Assembly: GCA_012295275.1 (NCBI GenBank)
Contig: CM022672.1
Location: forward strand, 7,983,780-8,047,779
Reading direction: 5' to 3'
DNA: 64,000 nt
DNA from: Chrysomallon squamiferum
Taxonomy: Eukaryota; Mollusca; Gastropoda; Neomphalida; Peltospiridae
The translations under genes and the position numbers were made by a program. The notes beneath the pieces are model-generated. The model ran no database searches. It was not told the DNA's origin and worked only from the letters and a program-made list of their open reading frames with translations. Shown in pieces: positions 1-29,104 of the stretch (positions are counted from its first letter, which is position 1; every line of letters begins with the position of its first letter).

Positions 1-240
1 TCTAAAGTGGTCATCATAATAGATGATACAGTTTAAAAATGATGTGTGTAAACTGTGTGTAGTTTTGGGTAACATGACATTTGCTACATGTTTGTCAAGC
101 AGGAGAAAAACGTCATTGAAATGTTTGATCGGGCTGAAACTAGTGTAGGCCTTTCCAGTTTCATTTCCTATTATATCCTCTGAAACTCTGTAAAATGATT
201 TGCCCATATATATTTTTTTTTTTTAACTAATTCATTTTTA

Positions 241-290
241 TTTACAGTAAATCAATATCAAGGGAATATAGGATCAGACTGAGTCTAATG
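241..290 (+). repeat. Decayed duplicate of a splice acceptor and exon start
   Basis: The bases after ttacag at 241-247 read taaatcaatatcaaggg then gatcaga. They parallel the real acceptor and exon start at 377-415 (ttacag, aaatcaacatcacggg, gatcaga). The copy lies about 140 bp upstream, starts with a stop-like change (aaa to taa) and has a second in-frame tag. It looks like a dead partial exon duplication. Confidence 0.5.
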
Positions 291-382
291 AAGATTTTTA
301 TTTCTAGTTTCAGTTCCAGCCTGAACGTCTGTTATTTTTAAAGATATTTCTTAATATTATGTCGTGTTGTTTGTACTTACAG

Positions 383-3356
383 AAAATCAACATCACGGGC
401 ATGTTAGATCAGATTGATGGCGCTGTCAATTTCTCTGCTTTCAACATACTGACACCGGAACTGAGCGCACAGCTAGACGACACCAAAAATGCGACAGACG
501 GCATCAACTTCACAGCGTTCGGAAATGAGGTAAGTTTACAGACGTTTCAGTATTACGTACATCACACCACTTTGTATCGCGGGGTGAACTGATAAACATT
601 TCAATGTTCTTTATATCACAGAACTTGTGTCTCAGGTCATCAGGTGAATGTATGTTGCATTTAAGTTTGAATGTATGTGTTTGTGTGTAGGTACGTGGCA
701 TGCTTGTATATTTGTTTGGATGGGTGTATACAGGTATTAGTGTCTGCTGTATGTTACGTAGATAGGTAGGTAGCTACAGAGGTAGTACGTTTTAATGTAT
801 CTACATAAACACACATGCGCACACTGACACACACAGACACACAGACACACAAACACATAGTCACACCGAGATAAGAAGAATAGTCGAGTTTAACAGATAT
901 TTTACTCTATCGGCCAAACAGATTTTCTAAAGTGAATGCATTAAAAATGTGACATTAACATGTTTTATTTACAGCTCAGCCAAAACACGACGACAGATTT
1001 GTCTCTGTTCATCACAGTTCTGCAGAATTACACAGATAACCTGAGTGATGGTGATGAAAAGGTTTGTTTCGTTTAATTTTTTGTTTCAGGATTTTAATTT
1101 AAACACAGTCTGTACTTAACTCTCTTAACATTTTAAATTATTATTTAAACTCTATCTTTACTTCACTATCTTAGAATTTTAAGTATTATTTAAACACATC
1201 AGTACTTCATTAACTCAGGATTTGAATTATTATTTAAACACAGTCAGTATTTTACTATCTCAGAATTTTAGTTATTATTTAAATATAGTCTGTTTTTCAC
1301 TATCTTAACATTTTAATTATTATTTAAACCCAGTCTACTACTTTGCTATATCTAATTACTATTTCAAGATGGTCTGTACATTACCATCTCCGTTTATTAA
1401 GAGAGTAAAATAATTAATGTTCTTATTCAAAAAGTCACAGAGAAATTTCTGTTTACTAGCTGACGTCTAAAATATTGCAGGATCGATCCTCAATAGTGGC
1501 CCATTATTTTGTAACCATGAAACCCTCTAGGAATCAGTTTATTATAAAACTGACAGAATAGAGCTGTAGCTGCTTGCTGGGAAGAGTAGACCACTGACTG
1601 GGGGTGGTGTGGGTGGGGTAGACAGTTCCGTGTATCAAATCAGGGTACTAAATCCGGATTGACGTTTAATGAAGCTGAATGGCAGATTGTTTTTGTTCTA
1701 CTGTGTGTTAATATATTTGTGTTTTCAGACGACGATGCAGGCGGTGATCACAAATCTGACACACACTAACAATGAAACCCTCCCCAACACGAAAACAGCA
1801 CAGGTAGGAACAGATGTATTTAGACCCACGATCATATCATAGAGAGTGTGTGTTAATCTGTAGTAATGTTAATTTTATAGTAAATCGCTTATCAGCAAAT
1901 AATTCCATTTTATTTCTAACCCAGCAAAAATTCATATTTGTTTATTTGTTTGTTTGTTTGTTTATTTTATTTTTAAAAATTTTGTTAACTTTATTTTATT
2001 TTAATTAATTAATTTGTTTATTTGTTTGTTTTATTTTTAAATTTATATTTTTCTTTTTGTTTTATTTTATTTTGTTTTGTTTTGTTTTATTTTATTTCAT
2101 TTTTATGTGTTTGTTTATAACATCTTCTATTACTTTCTTACGATGTAATCGTTAATATATGAAAATGTGAAAGGTACGTGATGAATGAAAATTAAAAATA
2201 TTTTCTTTTCAGAGCGAAGTTCTGGCTGCAGCTACTGCACTCAATAAGACTATATCTGGCGTTCCTGTAAGTACTCAGTATACCTGAAATATTGTATATA
2301 CGTTAGTCAGCAGGTGTCTGAGAAATAATGATAATAATAATAATAACAACAACAACAACAAAAACAACAACAACAATTCCAATAACAACAACCACAATCA
2401 CAACAAAAGCAACATCAACAACAACAACAACTACAACAACAACAACAACAACAACAATAATAATGATAATGATAATAATAATAATAATGATAAACCAACT
2501 GTACTGTCACACCTTGATGATGACGAGGATGATGATAAGTTTTCTATTACAGGCACAGGTCGACGATATAAATGCACAGTTAACTGCGGCTCAAGATTAC
2601 CTACGTAACAACGCATCGTCAGTCCTTAAATCAGTAAGTTCAGACGTTTCTAAAATCATTTGTTTTACTGAAAAAAGGTTTGGCGGGCGCCATTTCATTA
2701 TCGTTCTTCTCATTTAATCGTTATTTACACACAGTCTACACTTTACTATCTCAAAATTTTAATTATGTTTCTTTTTTAAAGACATTTTTTTATTTTTGTG
2801 TATGTGTGTGTGTTTATTATATATTTTTATACAGGCCGGCCTGAAAGAATGACTATAGCAGTTAGTACATATAAGCAATTATTCTTGGATATTAATAAAC
2901 AAACGTTTATAGGCACCAATACATAATTATGTCGTGTTGAATATAGAAATTTCTTGACAGGACCAAGCAGGATTTTAACAACCTACGAATTAAGAATAAT
3001 GAATTAAGGGGGCGGGGGAAAATTGACTGTAAGAATTTTGTTATTTATTTATTTATTTATTTATTATTTTTGTTTTTCAGCAAGCAAAATCGTATGTCGA
3101 CAGAATATTCAGCATTGTGGACTCTTTTATAAACGACACTTTGGAAGCTGTAAGATTTGTTTTTATTTTTATTTTATTTTAATTAATTCTGCTACCTTTT
3201 CTTCGTCCATGACGTTTTCATTAACCTTTTTCTATCTCGCGTTTAGTTTGTGTCTGTGTATGTATGTGTGTGTGTATATACATATATTTATATGTGTGTA
3301 TATACATACACGTATATATGTGTTTGTGTTTGTACGTCCTTCTATCTCCTATCTGA

Positions 3357-3439
<83 letters not shown>

Positions 3440-5113
3440 GTAGTAAATAACAGAAGTAAATAATGATAAACTATTATAATTATATATCTTCTTTAAAAAA
3501 AGAAATTTAATACTGTTGCATTCTCCAAAGGTTTTATATTTTCTGATTTCAGCTGAATAACGATATAGGAAAATGTACTCCTATATATAACATCTACAAC
3601 GATCTGCTGGTTAACGGGGTATGCGGCTATGTCGTCGATACACTGGTAAGTTTATTTTATTATCTAGTGTCTTGTTTAAACTGCCCAAATTACTGATAGA
3701 AAAACTTCTTCCCTCACAGAATGTACTGACTGGTTTAATTCTTGCTTTCACAGAACGCCTTCTGGTTCACTTTAGGCTGGTGTGTGTTTTTCTTCATGCC
3801 TAGTCTGATATTTGCAGTGAAACTTGCAAAACATTACCGCCGGATGAATTACACAGACAACTTCGAAAGGTTAGTAGGAACCGTTACTTAAAAAGATTTT
3901 GATAAATAAATAAACAAGTTACTAAGTAAATAAATAAATAAATAATTATACACAAACCAACATACACAAATATACACACATACACACACGTACATGCACA
4001 TACATACTTTCGGACATATATGCATAAAATACATAGCTAGATAAGTAAGTAAGTAAGTAAAAACATGTTCTAATGCATTGTGCCAGGTGTTAAGAAATAA
4101 GAAATATTAATACGGCTTTCGCTGTAGATATATGTAATTTTTAAATATTAAAACACACCACTGAAACAAAAGCCTATAGTCTTCTAATTTATATTAAGAA
4201 AGAATCATCAAATATTCTCTAAAATACATATATAAGTAATCACTTTGTGCAGGCTTCCTTTCCTTGGCTTTTGTTATCGACATTAACTCATCTTTAAGTT
4301 ACTGTATCAGTCTTTCTATCTTCGAGGCCTGGACCTGCTTATCATTAAGAATTATAATTTATCCTTTCTTATTATATATTTTTCAGTGGAAAGCCGCCTG
4401 TCTCGACTAAATTACCTCTGTAAGTATTCAGCAATATTAAGTGCTGTGTGTGAACGTCTTTGACTGGATAACAGTACTTGTAATATAATTTAGTACGATA
4501 CTGTTTTGTAGGATAAATGTATGACATATATAATTCTTTTTTTCTTTTTCTTTTTTACTAAGCATAATAATACAGTATGATTTGGGGTAGTATATTTTCT
4601 GTTTCAAGATATATATTGATATGATATAACGATATAATGAATAATATATGATATTATATGGACTTTTGCTGAAAAAAAATTAATAAATTGATTTTATAAC
4701 AGCAACATGAAATTGCATGACTGTTTTATTCTTTTAGCGATTATTATTTTTTTTTTCTGTTACTGCATTTTATTATTATTATTATTTTTGATATCTGATA
4801 TATAAATCGTTTAAATAAAACTAGGCAGATTTAAAAGAAAATTTATTTGATTGTTTTTATTTAATTTAGGCCTCCAGGTCAAGGACCTTTCATTGGCAGG
4901 TGCGTCTTTTATCCATTAACGTAAATAAATATATTGGAATGAATAAATTTATAGTGACCAATAAGTAAATAATAAATATTAAATAAATAAATACTAAATA
5001 AATAAGAAAGTAAATAAATAAATAAATAAATATATAAAACTATTTCAAAATTTATAACAATTCTTTTTTTTTTCCCTTTCAGCAACAAAGTGGGTCATTC
5101 CGATAAATGGTGA
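383..5113 (+). CDS. Prominin-like membrane glycoprotein, 3' part (gene A; 5' end outside window)
   Basis: Exons by splice sites and phase: 383-529, 975-1061, 1729-1803, 2213-2266, 2553-2633, 3081-3149, 3553-3645, 3754-3869, 4387-4419, 4870-4899, 5083-5113. The joined length of 816 nt gives 271 residues and a TGA stop. Prominins are five-pass, cholesterol-binding proteins of membrane protrusions. The visible part is the C-terminal half of the second large extracellular loop, the last membrane segment and the cytoplasmic tail. The strongest match is the final-TM exon, with [21 protein letters not shown] and NYTDNFE, which parallels the end of vertebrate prominin-1. Two loop cysteines (GKCTP and GVCGY) precede it, as in the family. 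The loop carries many N-glycosylation sequons (NIT, NFS, NAT, NFT, NTT, NYT, NLT, NET, NKT, NAS, NDT). No stop breaks the joined frame. Family assignment is firm; orthology to PROM1 or another member cannot be decided. Confidence 0.88.
1091..1350. repeat. Diverged ~45-bp minisatellite in a gene A intron
   Basis: About six imperfect copies of a unit with core ttatttaaacacagtc and a second core ttcactatctcag. One more copy sits alone in a different intron of the same gene at about 2722-2767. Confidence 0.6.
3361..3440. repeat. (CT)n / (TA)n microsatellite
   Basis: A pure CT run of about 64 bp, then a short TA run, in the intron before gene A exon 3553-3645. Confidence 0.95.
3754..3869 (+). CDS. 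Gene A exon coding the fifth transmembrane segment
   Basis: The exon starts after a cag acceptor and ends at gaaag|gttagt in phase 2. It encodes a hydrophobic stretch of about 24 residues (NAFWFTLGW to IFAVKLAK) followed at once by a basic juxtamembrane segment (KHYRRM) and an acidic run. This is the best conserved piece of the prominin family, and its counterpart in gene B is 25173-25302. Confidence 0.9.
4387..5113 (+). CDS. Gene A cytoplasmic tail split over three micro-exons
   Basis: Exons 4387-4419 (33 nt), 4870-4899 (30 nt) and 5083-5113 (31 nt with stop) encode a short proline-rich tail ([16 protein letters not shown]) ending SDKW. The first two are multiples of three and both enter and leave in phase 2, so either could be skipped without breaking the frame. 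Alternative cytoplasmic tails are known for vertebrate prominins. Alternative use here is inference. Confidence 0.75.
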
Positions 5114-6999
5114 AACCGGAAACTGGCGTACATTAAGTCACATGATTTCCTAAAACGCTACTGTGAATCAAAAAAATGTCAATGATTTTTTTAAAGGGGA
5201 TATGATTTTTCAGCTTTTGATGAATTGTTTATATAATTTTTATTAATATATCACAAATCACTGTTCAATCCAGATAACGATGTTGGTTTACATATCAACA
5301 TTAATTCTATCCGTAAAACACAAAAATTATAAGAAATGAAATGCTTTCATTTATTTACTTTTTTATTTATTAAATTGGACGTTTCTGATTATGATAGAAT
5401 TAAATGAAAGGATGAATAAAAATGTATAATATGAAAACAAAAAATAAATAAAATAATAAAATCGATTTCAAAATAAAATATTTATTTAAAAAAAAATTAA
5501 AAAAATAAAAATTAAAAATAACCAAAGTTTATTTCATGTTCAGTAACAAATTTCACGCACCGGTGGGTCGCAGGCTGGAAGTGTGCCTTTTTATTTCAAA
5601 ATTTTATAAGAAATATTTGTTATTTGATACCCTGAAGTCATTTACACTATAGTCCATTTCAGTTAACATAGCCTTTATTGGTGAATATCGTAGCGCTGTA
5701 TGTGACATTATTTTAGATACACGTTAAGGGACGGGCCATGTATTTTAGAAAACGGAAAGGAAAATGGACTTGCGTTTTAAAAAGTTTTATTATAAGTATG
5801 GTATGTACTAGCAAACGAAACAGGCAATAACTCGGCATGGATACAAAATAACTGAAATAAATTGAAAAAAACAACAACAACAAACAACAAATTTAAATAC
5901 TATTTACAGAAAAGAATATTTTAACTTCAAATTCAACCCTCTTGATATGTGCACCCGCTTCTGTTTAATGATTTTAAATTGTTAAAGCTACTTTTATACG
6001 AAAGTGTATTTCATCTCTATGGGTTTTTTTTTTTTTAAATTATTCACTTTTCAACTATGTGATGTAAATAGATTTATTGCCTTAAGTCAAGCGATCATTT
6101 ATATACAAAAAAGGGTTTTATGTGAAAGTTTATCAATCATATGATTTTATATATTATATGTATATCTGCAGTTTGGATTAGAAAAACATATACTTGATAT
6201 TCTAATTTTGTATTTCAATGTTGCAAATATTATGCCTACACTATAAATTATTTAGAGCACAAAAAAAAATTAATCTTTGAAATATCGTATGTTCCTTGCA
6301 ATACTCAGGCATATTTCAGAATGTTCTTTTTGTCAGAAAACCTTTGAAACATGTATACCGGTAATTCACGCCCTATTGTAGTTTCTTAGCTGAATTTTCC
6401 TGTGTTGTGCTTTACAATGATCAAGAGATAATACTGTTTGTTAAATGAGAATCTCAAACAAGACTCTGATATAATTTGATTTTTAGTTTTTCAGATGTAA
6501 ATTGTAGCTGACATATAAATACTTTAACTGAATAAGTGCAGTACAAATAGTTTTATACAGGTAATAAATATATTTATATAGATAGATACACTGAACATGA
6601 TTTTAATGTGTTCACAGTCCCTTTAACTCAAACAAAGAATCTCAGTGTTTGAAACAAGTGTTAATACGTATACACTGTAACAATGAAAATCATTTTAGAT
6701 TACATTTTAGAATATTATCTAAACTTTTTGTTGTAGATAGTGGTTTAGACTCACTGTTTATCTGTGTGAACCGGTGTTCTCATTCAAAGATTCTTAAATT
6801 TATATTCTTCTTCTTCTTTTTATTCTTCTTATTACATCTATTATTAATTAATTAAAACGATTTTTACAGAGCATTATTATCAGTATAAAAAATATGCAGC
6901 CTTGATTTTGTTTCCATCTTATTAGTATAATATGGCAGCATTGATTTAAAGCATTTTAATTTAAAATATCTATTATTATTATTGTTATTGTTGTTGTTA

Positions 7000-7049
<50 letters not shown>

Positions 7050-7984
7050 TGATATACGTGATTATTATAAACAGGTATTTCTGTTGTATGTTTTGCTTCA
7101 GTAATCAGTACTAACACTGTACATACAACCATGTTCGCACACACACGTGCGTACATGAACTCCTGTTTTTGCCGTGCAGCAGGCAATGAATGAGGTAGTT
7201 CTCATCTTGACAGCGATCAATACAGTAAATCAAAAAATAAAAAATAAAACAAATAAATCGAATTGTCTATCTTTGATCTTGCGACAAATACGTACATCCG
7301 TACCGACACAGACATTCACATACTTAACTAAACAAATATGTAAAACAATTTAAAAACTGAAATATTCCGTCCATGCCTGAATAATGTTTTTTTTTTTGTT
7401 TTATGTTGTTGTATTAATAAATACAAATATTGGTTACTATTGTTTGTTTCGCGATTTTTATAAATAGTCCAAAGTGCTTAAAATAATGGTGTCGGAAATT
7501 AACAGATATTTTATTTATTAATAAAATGATCTTTTTCTTTTATATAGAAGTGTTTTTGGAATGTTTAATTTTATTTTTCTATGTGTTAACACTAACATTG
7601 TAAACTGATGCCCGTGTCTTTTGACATAAATCTGTTTTGTTTTTCTCGTTTATTGAACATTTGTATTTAGTAATAATTTATTAAATTATAATAATTATAT
7701 CATTTTTATTATTTTAATATTTGTTATTCACTTAAACGATAAATGTAAATATGGTTTATTTCGGATTGTCAGAAAATAAAATTATTTTGTGGTCGCTTTT
7801 CTTTTGTATTAGTTATTATGATAAATATATATATAGTTAAATAAATGAACGTTTATTGAAGTCCAAGCACACATACTCGCATAGAGAATACCATGATTGT
7901 CGTATTATATATATATATATATATAGAAATTAATTACTAATAATATATATTTATTAAGATACAAATGTTAAGTAAAACAAGGGC

Positions 7985-8019
<35 letters not shown>

Positions 8020-8990
8020 CTCGAAAAAAAAAATCCTACATACAAATAAAATAATAATAAAAATATTAGAGCAAAATTTAAAAAAAAAATAATAATAAAA
8101 AAAAAAAACAAACAAACAAACAAAAAAACAATGGAAAGAAGTTACAGCCATGCGAAAATAATGAAACTAATTAAAATTCAGCAGAAAGCACTGACTGAAA
8201 AACATTTGACTTAATAAGTGAATTGTGTATATTTCTGAATAAGATGTGACACGTATTTCAATGTTGCAAATATTATGCCTACACTATTAATTTACGGGAT
8301 GAACAACTTTTTGATTCCGTTTACTACAGTTCCATGTGACTGGGATATTTTAAAATTTTCTGCTAACTCTAATTTCATTGATAAGAACATCTTTGTAGGT
8401 CAAACACAATGACGTTGTCGCCAACAATAACCCGGAAGTTGTTGTTCTCAGTGACGTAATCTCAAAATATCTCTTGCAATATTAGTAACAATTTTGCATC
8501 TGTGTTATTTTTAAGACTGGTTGTATGGTTTGATTTACTTATTCCATAGGCGTATGTTAACTTTTATAATTTAACTTTCGCAGAGATGTTTCTGTTATCT
8601 ACCTTTTATTGTTCCTTGTGAAAATGATTAGTTATTATTATTATTATTATTACTTCTTTTAATATTTGCATTAAATTGTTAAATTAATGTAAACAAAATG
8701 CGATGCAAAACAAAAAAGATTTTTGGAAAAAACTTTTATAAATTCTTTCATTCATTCTTTCATTCTTTCTTCTTGTTACTATTTGTTTTATTCAGCAAAC
8801 TTAAAACTAAACAATAATTGTTAGTGTTACCAATGAAACGGCAGCAATGGATTTCAAACCCCACACTTTATTACACTGCATAATAATCTAAACCCAATTA
8901 TAGAGTTGCAAAAAGAAAAAAGAAGAAAAAAAAGATACCCGAAAATAACAACAAGAAAAATACACACAATTAAAACAACAACTGAATAAG

Positions 8991-9030
<40 letters not shown>

Positions 9031-9142
9031 AACAGCAACAACAATTATATCTGTAAGTACATTTAGAGGGGAATATATATATATATATATATACTTTTTT
9101 TCCCCAGACTATGAAGACTGACTATTTCGACGTTGTACTAGA
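5114..9142. other. Non-coding: gene A 3' region and intergenic space before gene B
   Basis: No convincing coding exon was seen. The stretch is AT-rich with several AATAAA-type hexamers just downstream of the gene A stop. It also holds (TTA)n near 7003-7049, (GA)n at 7989-8018 and a long poly-A run near 8991-9026. A 35-nt sequence is repeated exactly at 6210-6244 and 8253-8287. A short open frame with an ATG near 8586 and a hydrophobic start could be an upstream signal-peptide exon of gene B, but this is unsupported. Confidence 0.6.
6210..6244 (+). repeat. 35-nt direct repeat, copy 1 (copy 2 at 8253-8287)
   Basis: The sequence from gtatttcaatgttgc to cctacactat is identical in both copies, and the flanks are not alike. 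It may be the remains of a dispersed element or a duplicated 3'-region motif. Confidence 0.75.
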
Positions 9143-25662
<16,520 letters not shown>

Positions 25663-28014
25663 GAAGATTAGTTAAAACTGGAACAGTTGATATCTGTCAG
25701 ATCTCTGCATTTTAATAACCTAAATGCTACATCTGTACACACCAGAAAATAGGATCTGAAAGACTAAAATAGACTAAAAAAACAACAACATTAGTATCAT
25801 ATATATTAAAAATCTTCGTGTGCCAAAACTTGTGACTTTGAAAGACTACCTCTAAGAGTTTGAATAAGCAGTGAAAAGTAATTTCGGAAAAAAAAAAAAA
25901 AAAAAAAAAAAAATGATTAATAAAAAAAATTAAAAGCTAACACAAAACAAATAATAAAACTGGGAACACTTTTTTTTAGAAACAAGGTAAAACATTGAAA
26001 CAAATTAAAAAAAGCATATCAAAGTATTGGGCAGTTATAACTGGATGTTTGATTGCCAAACTCGTTGCTTATCTTCTTTCTTTCTTCTGTGTGTGGCCAG
26101 TATTACAAGGAAAGTCGTGATATACAATTCTTAAAACTGAAAATTTTTGGAAATGCAAGTACATATAACATTTTACAAAACAAATTATTTACTTGTGCAA
26201 AATATTATTAAAATATATGCGTCTGTTTTTTGTTGTGTTTTTTTGTCACATTTAATTTAACATGAATTGTGAAATGTGTATTATTACGTTTTTAATACTG
26301 CAATTTAATTGATAGCAAAACCTATAAATAATAATTAAAATAAAACTGAAAGAAACAAAATAAAACAACAGAAGAGACAACATTAAACAGTGTCTCTTCT
26401 ACATTCATTTTATGTATCAACACGACCACTTCAATATCAATTCAAATCGATAACTTATAGATATTTAAAAAATAAAGTTGTTGACAAATTCTACCTAATA
26501 TTAACGACCCATCATAATAATAAAAGCAGTATGCAAGTCTGACCAGTGTGGTATAATAACCGGGTGCCTCCCTATCTGGAAAAATCTGAATGTCACATTT
26601 TCCTTTCCGGTCATCATGACATGAAAACATCATTAAGATTAATCAAATTTATTTATTTATTTATTTATTTTATTGTTCAAAAGTTTAACCAAAATTTCGT
26701 GAAAAACGTGCGGGGAAAGCCTTTAGAAGAAATGATGACGTCATTAAACATATGTCGTTATCGTTGGTTCAGTATTTTGTTTTTATAGGAATGTGGACAT
26801 GAACATTATTTTTTGTCAGGTTGGTAAGACAAACTCTTTTTGAAACAATTTTTTATTTCGAACTAATAATGTTGACTTATACTTTGTGACTATGTTTATT
26901 GAACAGATCTCCGCAAATATAAACTACAGTACCAGTACAAATAAATAAATAAATAAATAAAAGGTAATAAATTTACAAACCAAAACGTGTTACAACTGTT
27001 TTAAAAGAAGTCAGAAAACCAACGTAAATACTAAATCACAATTATTCCTACCCATAATAATAATAATAATTATAAAAATAATAATAATAATAATAATAAC
27101 AATAATAATAATAATAATCATATAGGTATGCCAGAATTAGGCCATGACGTCACACCATTTGGGTTTAAAAATGCTGTTAATAATTTATTCAGCCTTGCGC
27201 GTCAATGATTATCTTTGCGTTGTACTAAGAGAGCGAAGTTTTAGAAATGCACTGAGTGGAACACTCATGGCATTGTTCACACTCTGCCGAACATTTTCAT
27301 CAAGTAGAACTGTCTAGAAAAATTCTACGTCGGGGCATTTAATATTTGCTGTATGTACGTATAATAACAGTAAAATAAAATAGAGAAATAAAATAAAATA
27401 AAATAAAATAAAATAAAATAAAATAAATAAAAATAACATAAAATAAAATAAATAAATAAAAAGAAAACACATTTCAGGATTTGCATGATATATTCCGAAA
27501 TAAGTAATATGTAAATACGTATTAGATCAAATAAACAAATACATCGCCAAAAATTTGGAAGAAAAAAAAAATAATATATAGGTAAAAAGAAAAAAAGAAA
27601 AAAAGAAAACAAACTGAAACAAACAAAAAAATTAAAATATAACAGATCAACAACAAAAGACAAACCAAAAAACCCAAACACAAAAGTATATGAAACAAAC
27701 CAAATATTTTTCCAAAAAATAAATAAAAAATAAAAAATAAAATAAAATAAAATAACGAACAAATAAATAAATTTATAAATAATTAAATGAAAACGAAAAA
27801 ACAACAACCCAAACTAAAATAAAACCAAATATATCCAATAATCGCATTTATTAAAAAAAATGGAAAAAAAAAAGAAAAGAAAAAAATGTCCCTTTTTTGT
27901 TTTCTCTTCATTGCCTTGAGTGCTAAACTATGTCTAATATTTAACTGTAACTTGAATAAGAGCTCTACACTTTTGGTTTCGAACGATTTTCATACATATT
28001 TCCGTTATTTTTAG
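25663..28014. other. Non-coding: gene B 3' region and intergenic space
   Basis: No reliable exon was seen. The stretch contains poly-A near 25889-25913, (AAT)n near 27056-27118, (AAATA)n near 27370-27445 and long A-rich tracts from 27540 to 27880. A short hydrophobic frame near 26040-26115 was considered but has no supported ends. Confidence 0.6.
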
Positions 28015-28780
28015 ATTATTCGATTTTACTGACTTCAGCCAGATCAATTTTAATGATGTCAACCCAGTCTTAAGGTTTTTGTTCCAAAGAACCTCAGAAT
28101 TTCAGCTGAAGGTAAGTATAAAAATCATTCTTTTTTAATGCCTCCAACAGCTTTTTAGTCATAGCGTTATATTAATTTTTAAAAAAGAAGAAAAATGCAT
28201 AACTGACAAATATACTATTACAGATGACTGAAATTAGTCTTCAATGAAACGATGATAAATACATGAATAATCTCAAAGCCGTAAAGCTACGTTTTCAAAC
28301 CACATTTCTAGAGCACCCTCTACGATAATCACGTGACCTTATTCCTGGGCTCTGACTGGTTTTATAAGGATGAATACCTGTTACAAAAATGCGCGTCCCC
28401 GTTATATCTGCTTTTAGCTAGGATTTCTTTTCTTATTTTCACAAATACGTATTTAACTCAAATTTGATGTTAAATATTTAATTTATTTGTAAAAATTCAT
28501 ATTAAAATTATGTTTTAAATAATTTATTATTTCCAGATCAGACTGGCAGTCTCAAAGATGGGGATACTTAAATAACTGTTTTACAATGACGATGAGAAAC
28601 TATGACAAAGACCTTTACATTTAATCATAAAGATAACATTTGCCATTATAGTCATGGGCCTAGGTGCATTCAGGAATTGAAAACATTATAGTTTCACTGC
28701 ACCGATGCAGAGATACCTTTGAAAAATGGTTATGCCCTAAACAGACGTACGAAATTGATGCTAAACATTAAAAATTATCA
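28015..28780 (+). pseudogene. Possible decayed third prominin-like copy
   Basis: A candidate exon at 28015-28111 has an acceptor (ttttag) and a good donor (gtaagt) and is open in one frame (DFTDFSQINFNDVNPVLR). A second acceptor at 28535-28536 is followed by frames broken by stops. After it come IIVMGLGAF and then, in another frame, FEKWLCPKQTYEIDA. These resemble in order the TM4 end and the post-TM4 signature of gene B (MTMGAFGFG, LEKFFCQP). Frames change and TAA/TGA stops intervene, so this would be a relic. The similarity is short and judged by eye; the first exon is only loosely prominin-like. Confidence 0.35.
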
Positions 28781-29104
28781 GGTTAGGAATAATATATTAT
28801 AAAAGATAAAAAACAAAAAAACAAAAACAAAAACAAAACAAAAAACAGACAAAAATAAAAAGAAAAAAACAGACAAAAATAAAAAGAAAAAAACATACAA
28901 AAAACCCCCAAAAACAATTACAACAAAAACAACACCGAACACAAATATACAAAAACAAAAACAAAAAAAAAACAAACAAAACAACAAAAAACAAGCAAAA
29001 AACAATCAAAAACATTCAACATTTGTCACGATCCGAAAACAACAGGATTCACGTCCAAGATCGTACAGAAGATACGTCATAAAAACAAAAAGTGAGGTAA
29101 CATA

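Noticed and set aside
2328-2717. Open frames rich in Thr, Asn or Ile
   Set aside because: They are readings of (AAC)n and (AAT)n microsatellites. The same reason removes the frames at 22070-22306, 38360-38575, 45413-45763, 50442-50675, 51482-52045 and 60284-60742.
3250-3450. Ser-Leu repeat frames over CT tracts
   Set aside because: They only translate (CT)n; the same holds at 12532-12864, 24906-25240 and 55751-56022.
26041-26120. Short hydrophobic frame before a tgtggccag acceptor-like site
   Set aside because: There is no matching donor, phase or family similarity; it is best left as intergenic.
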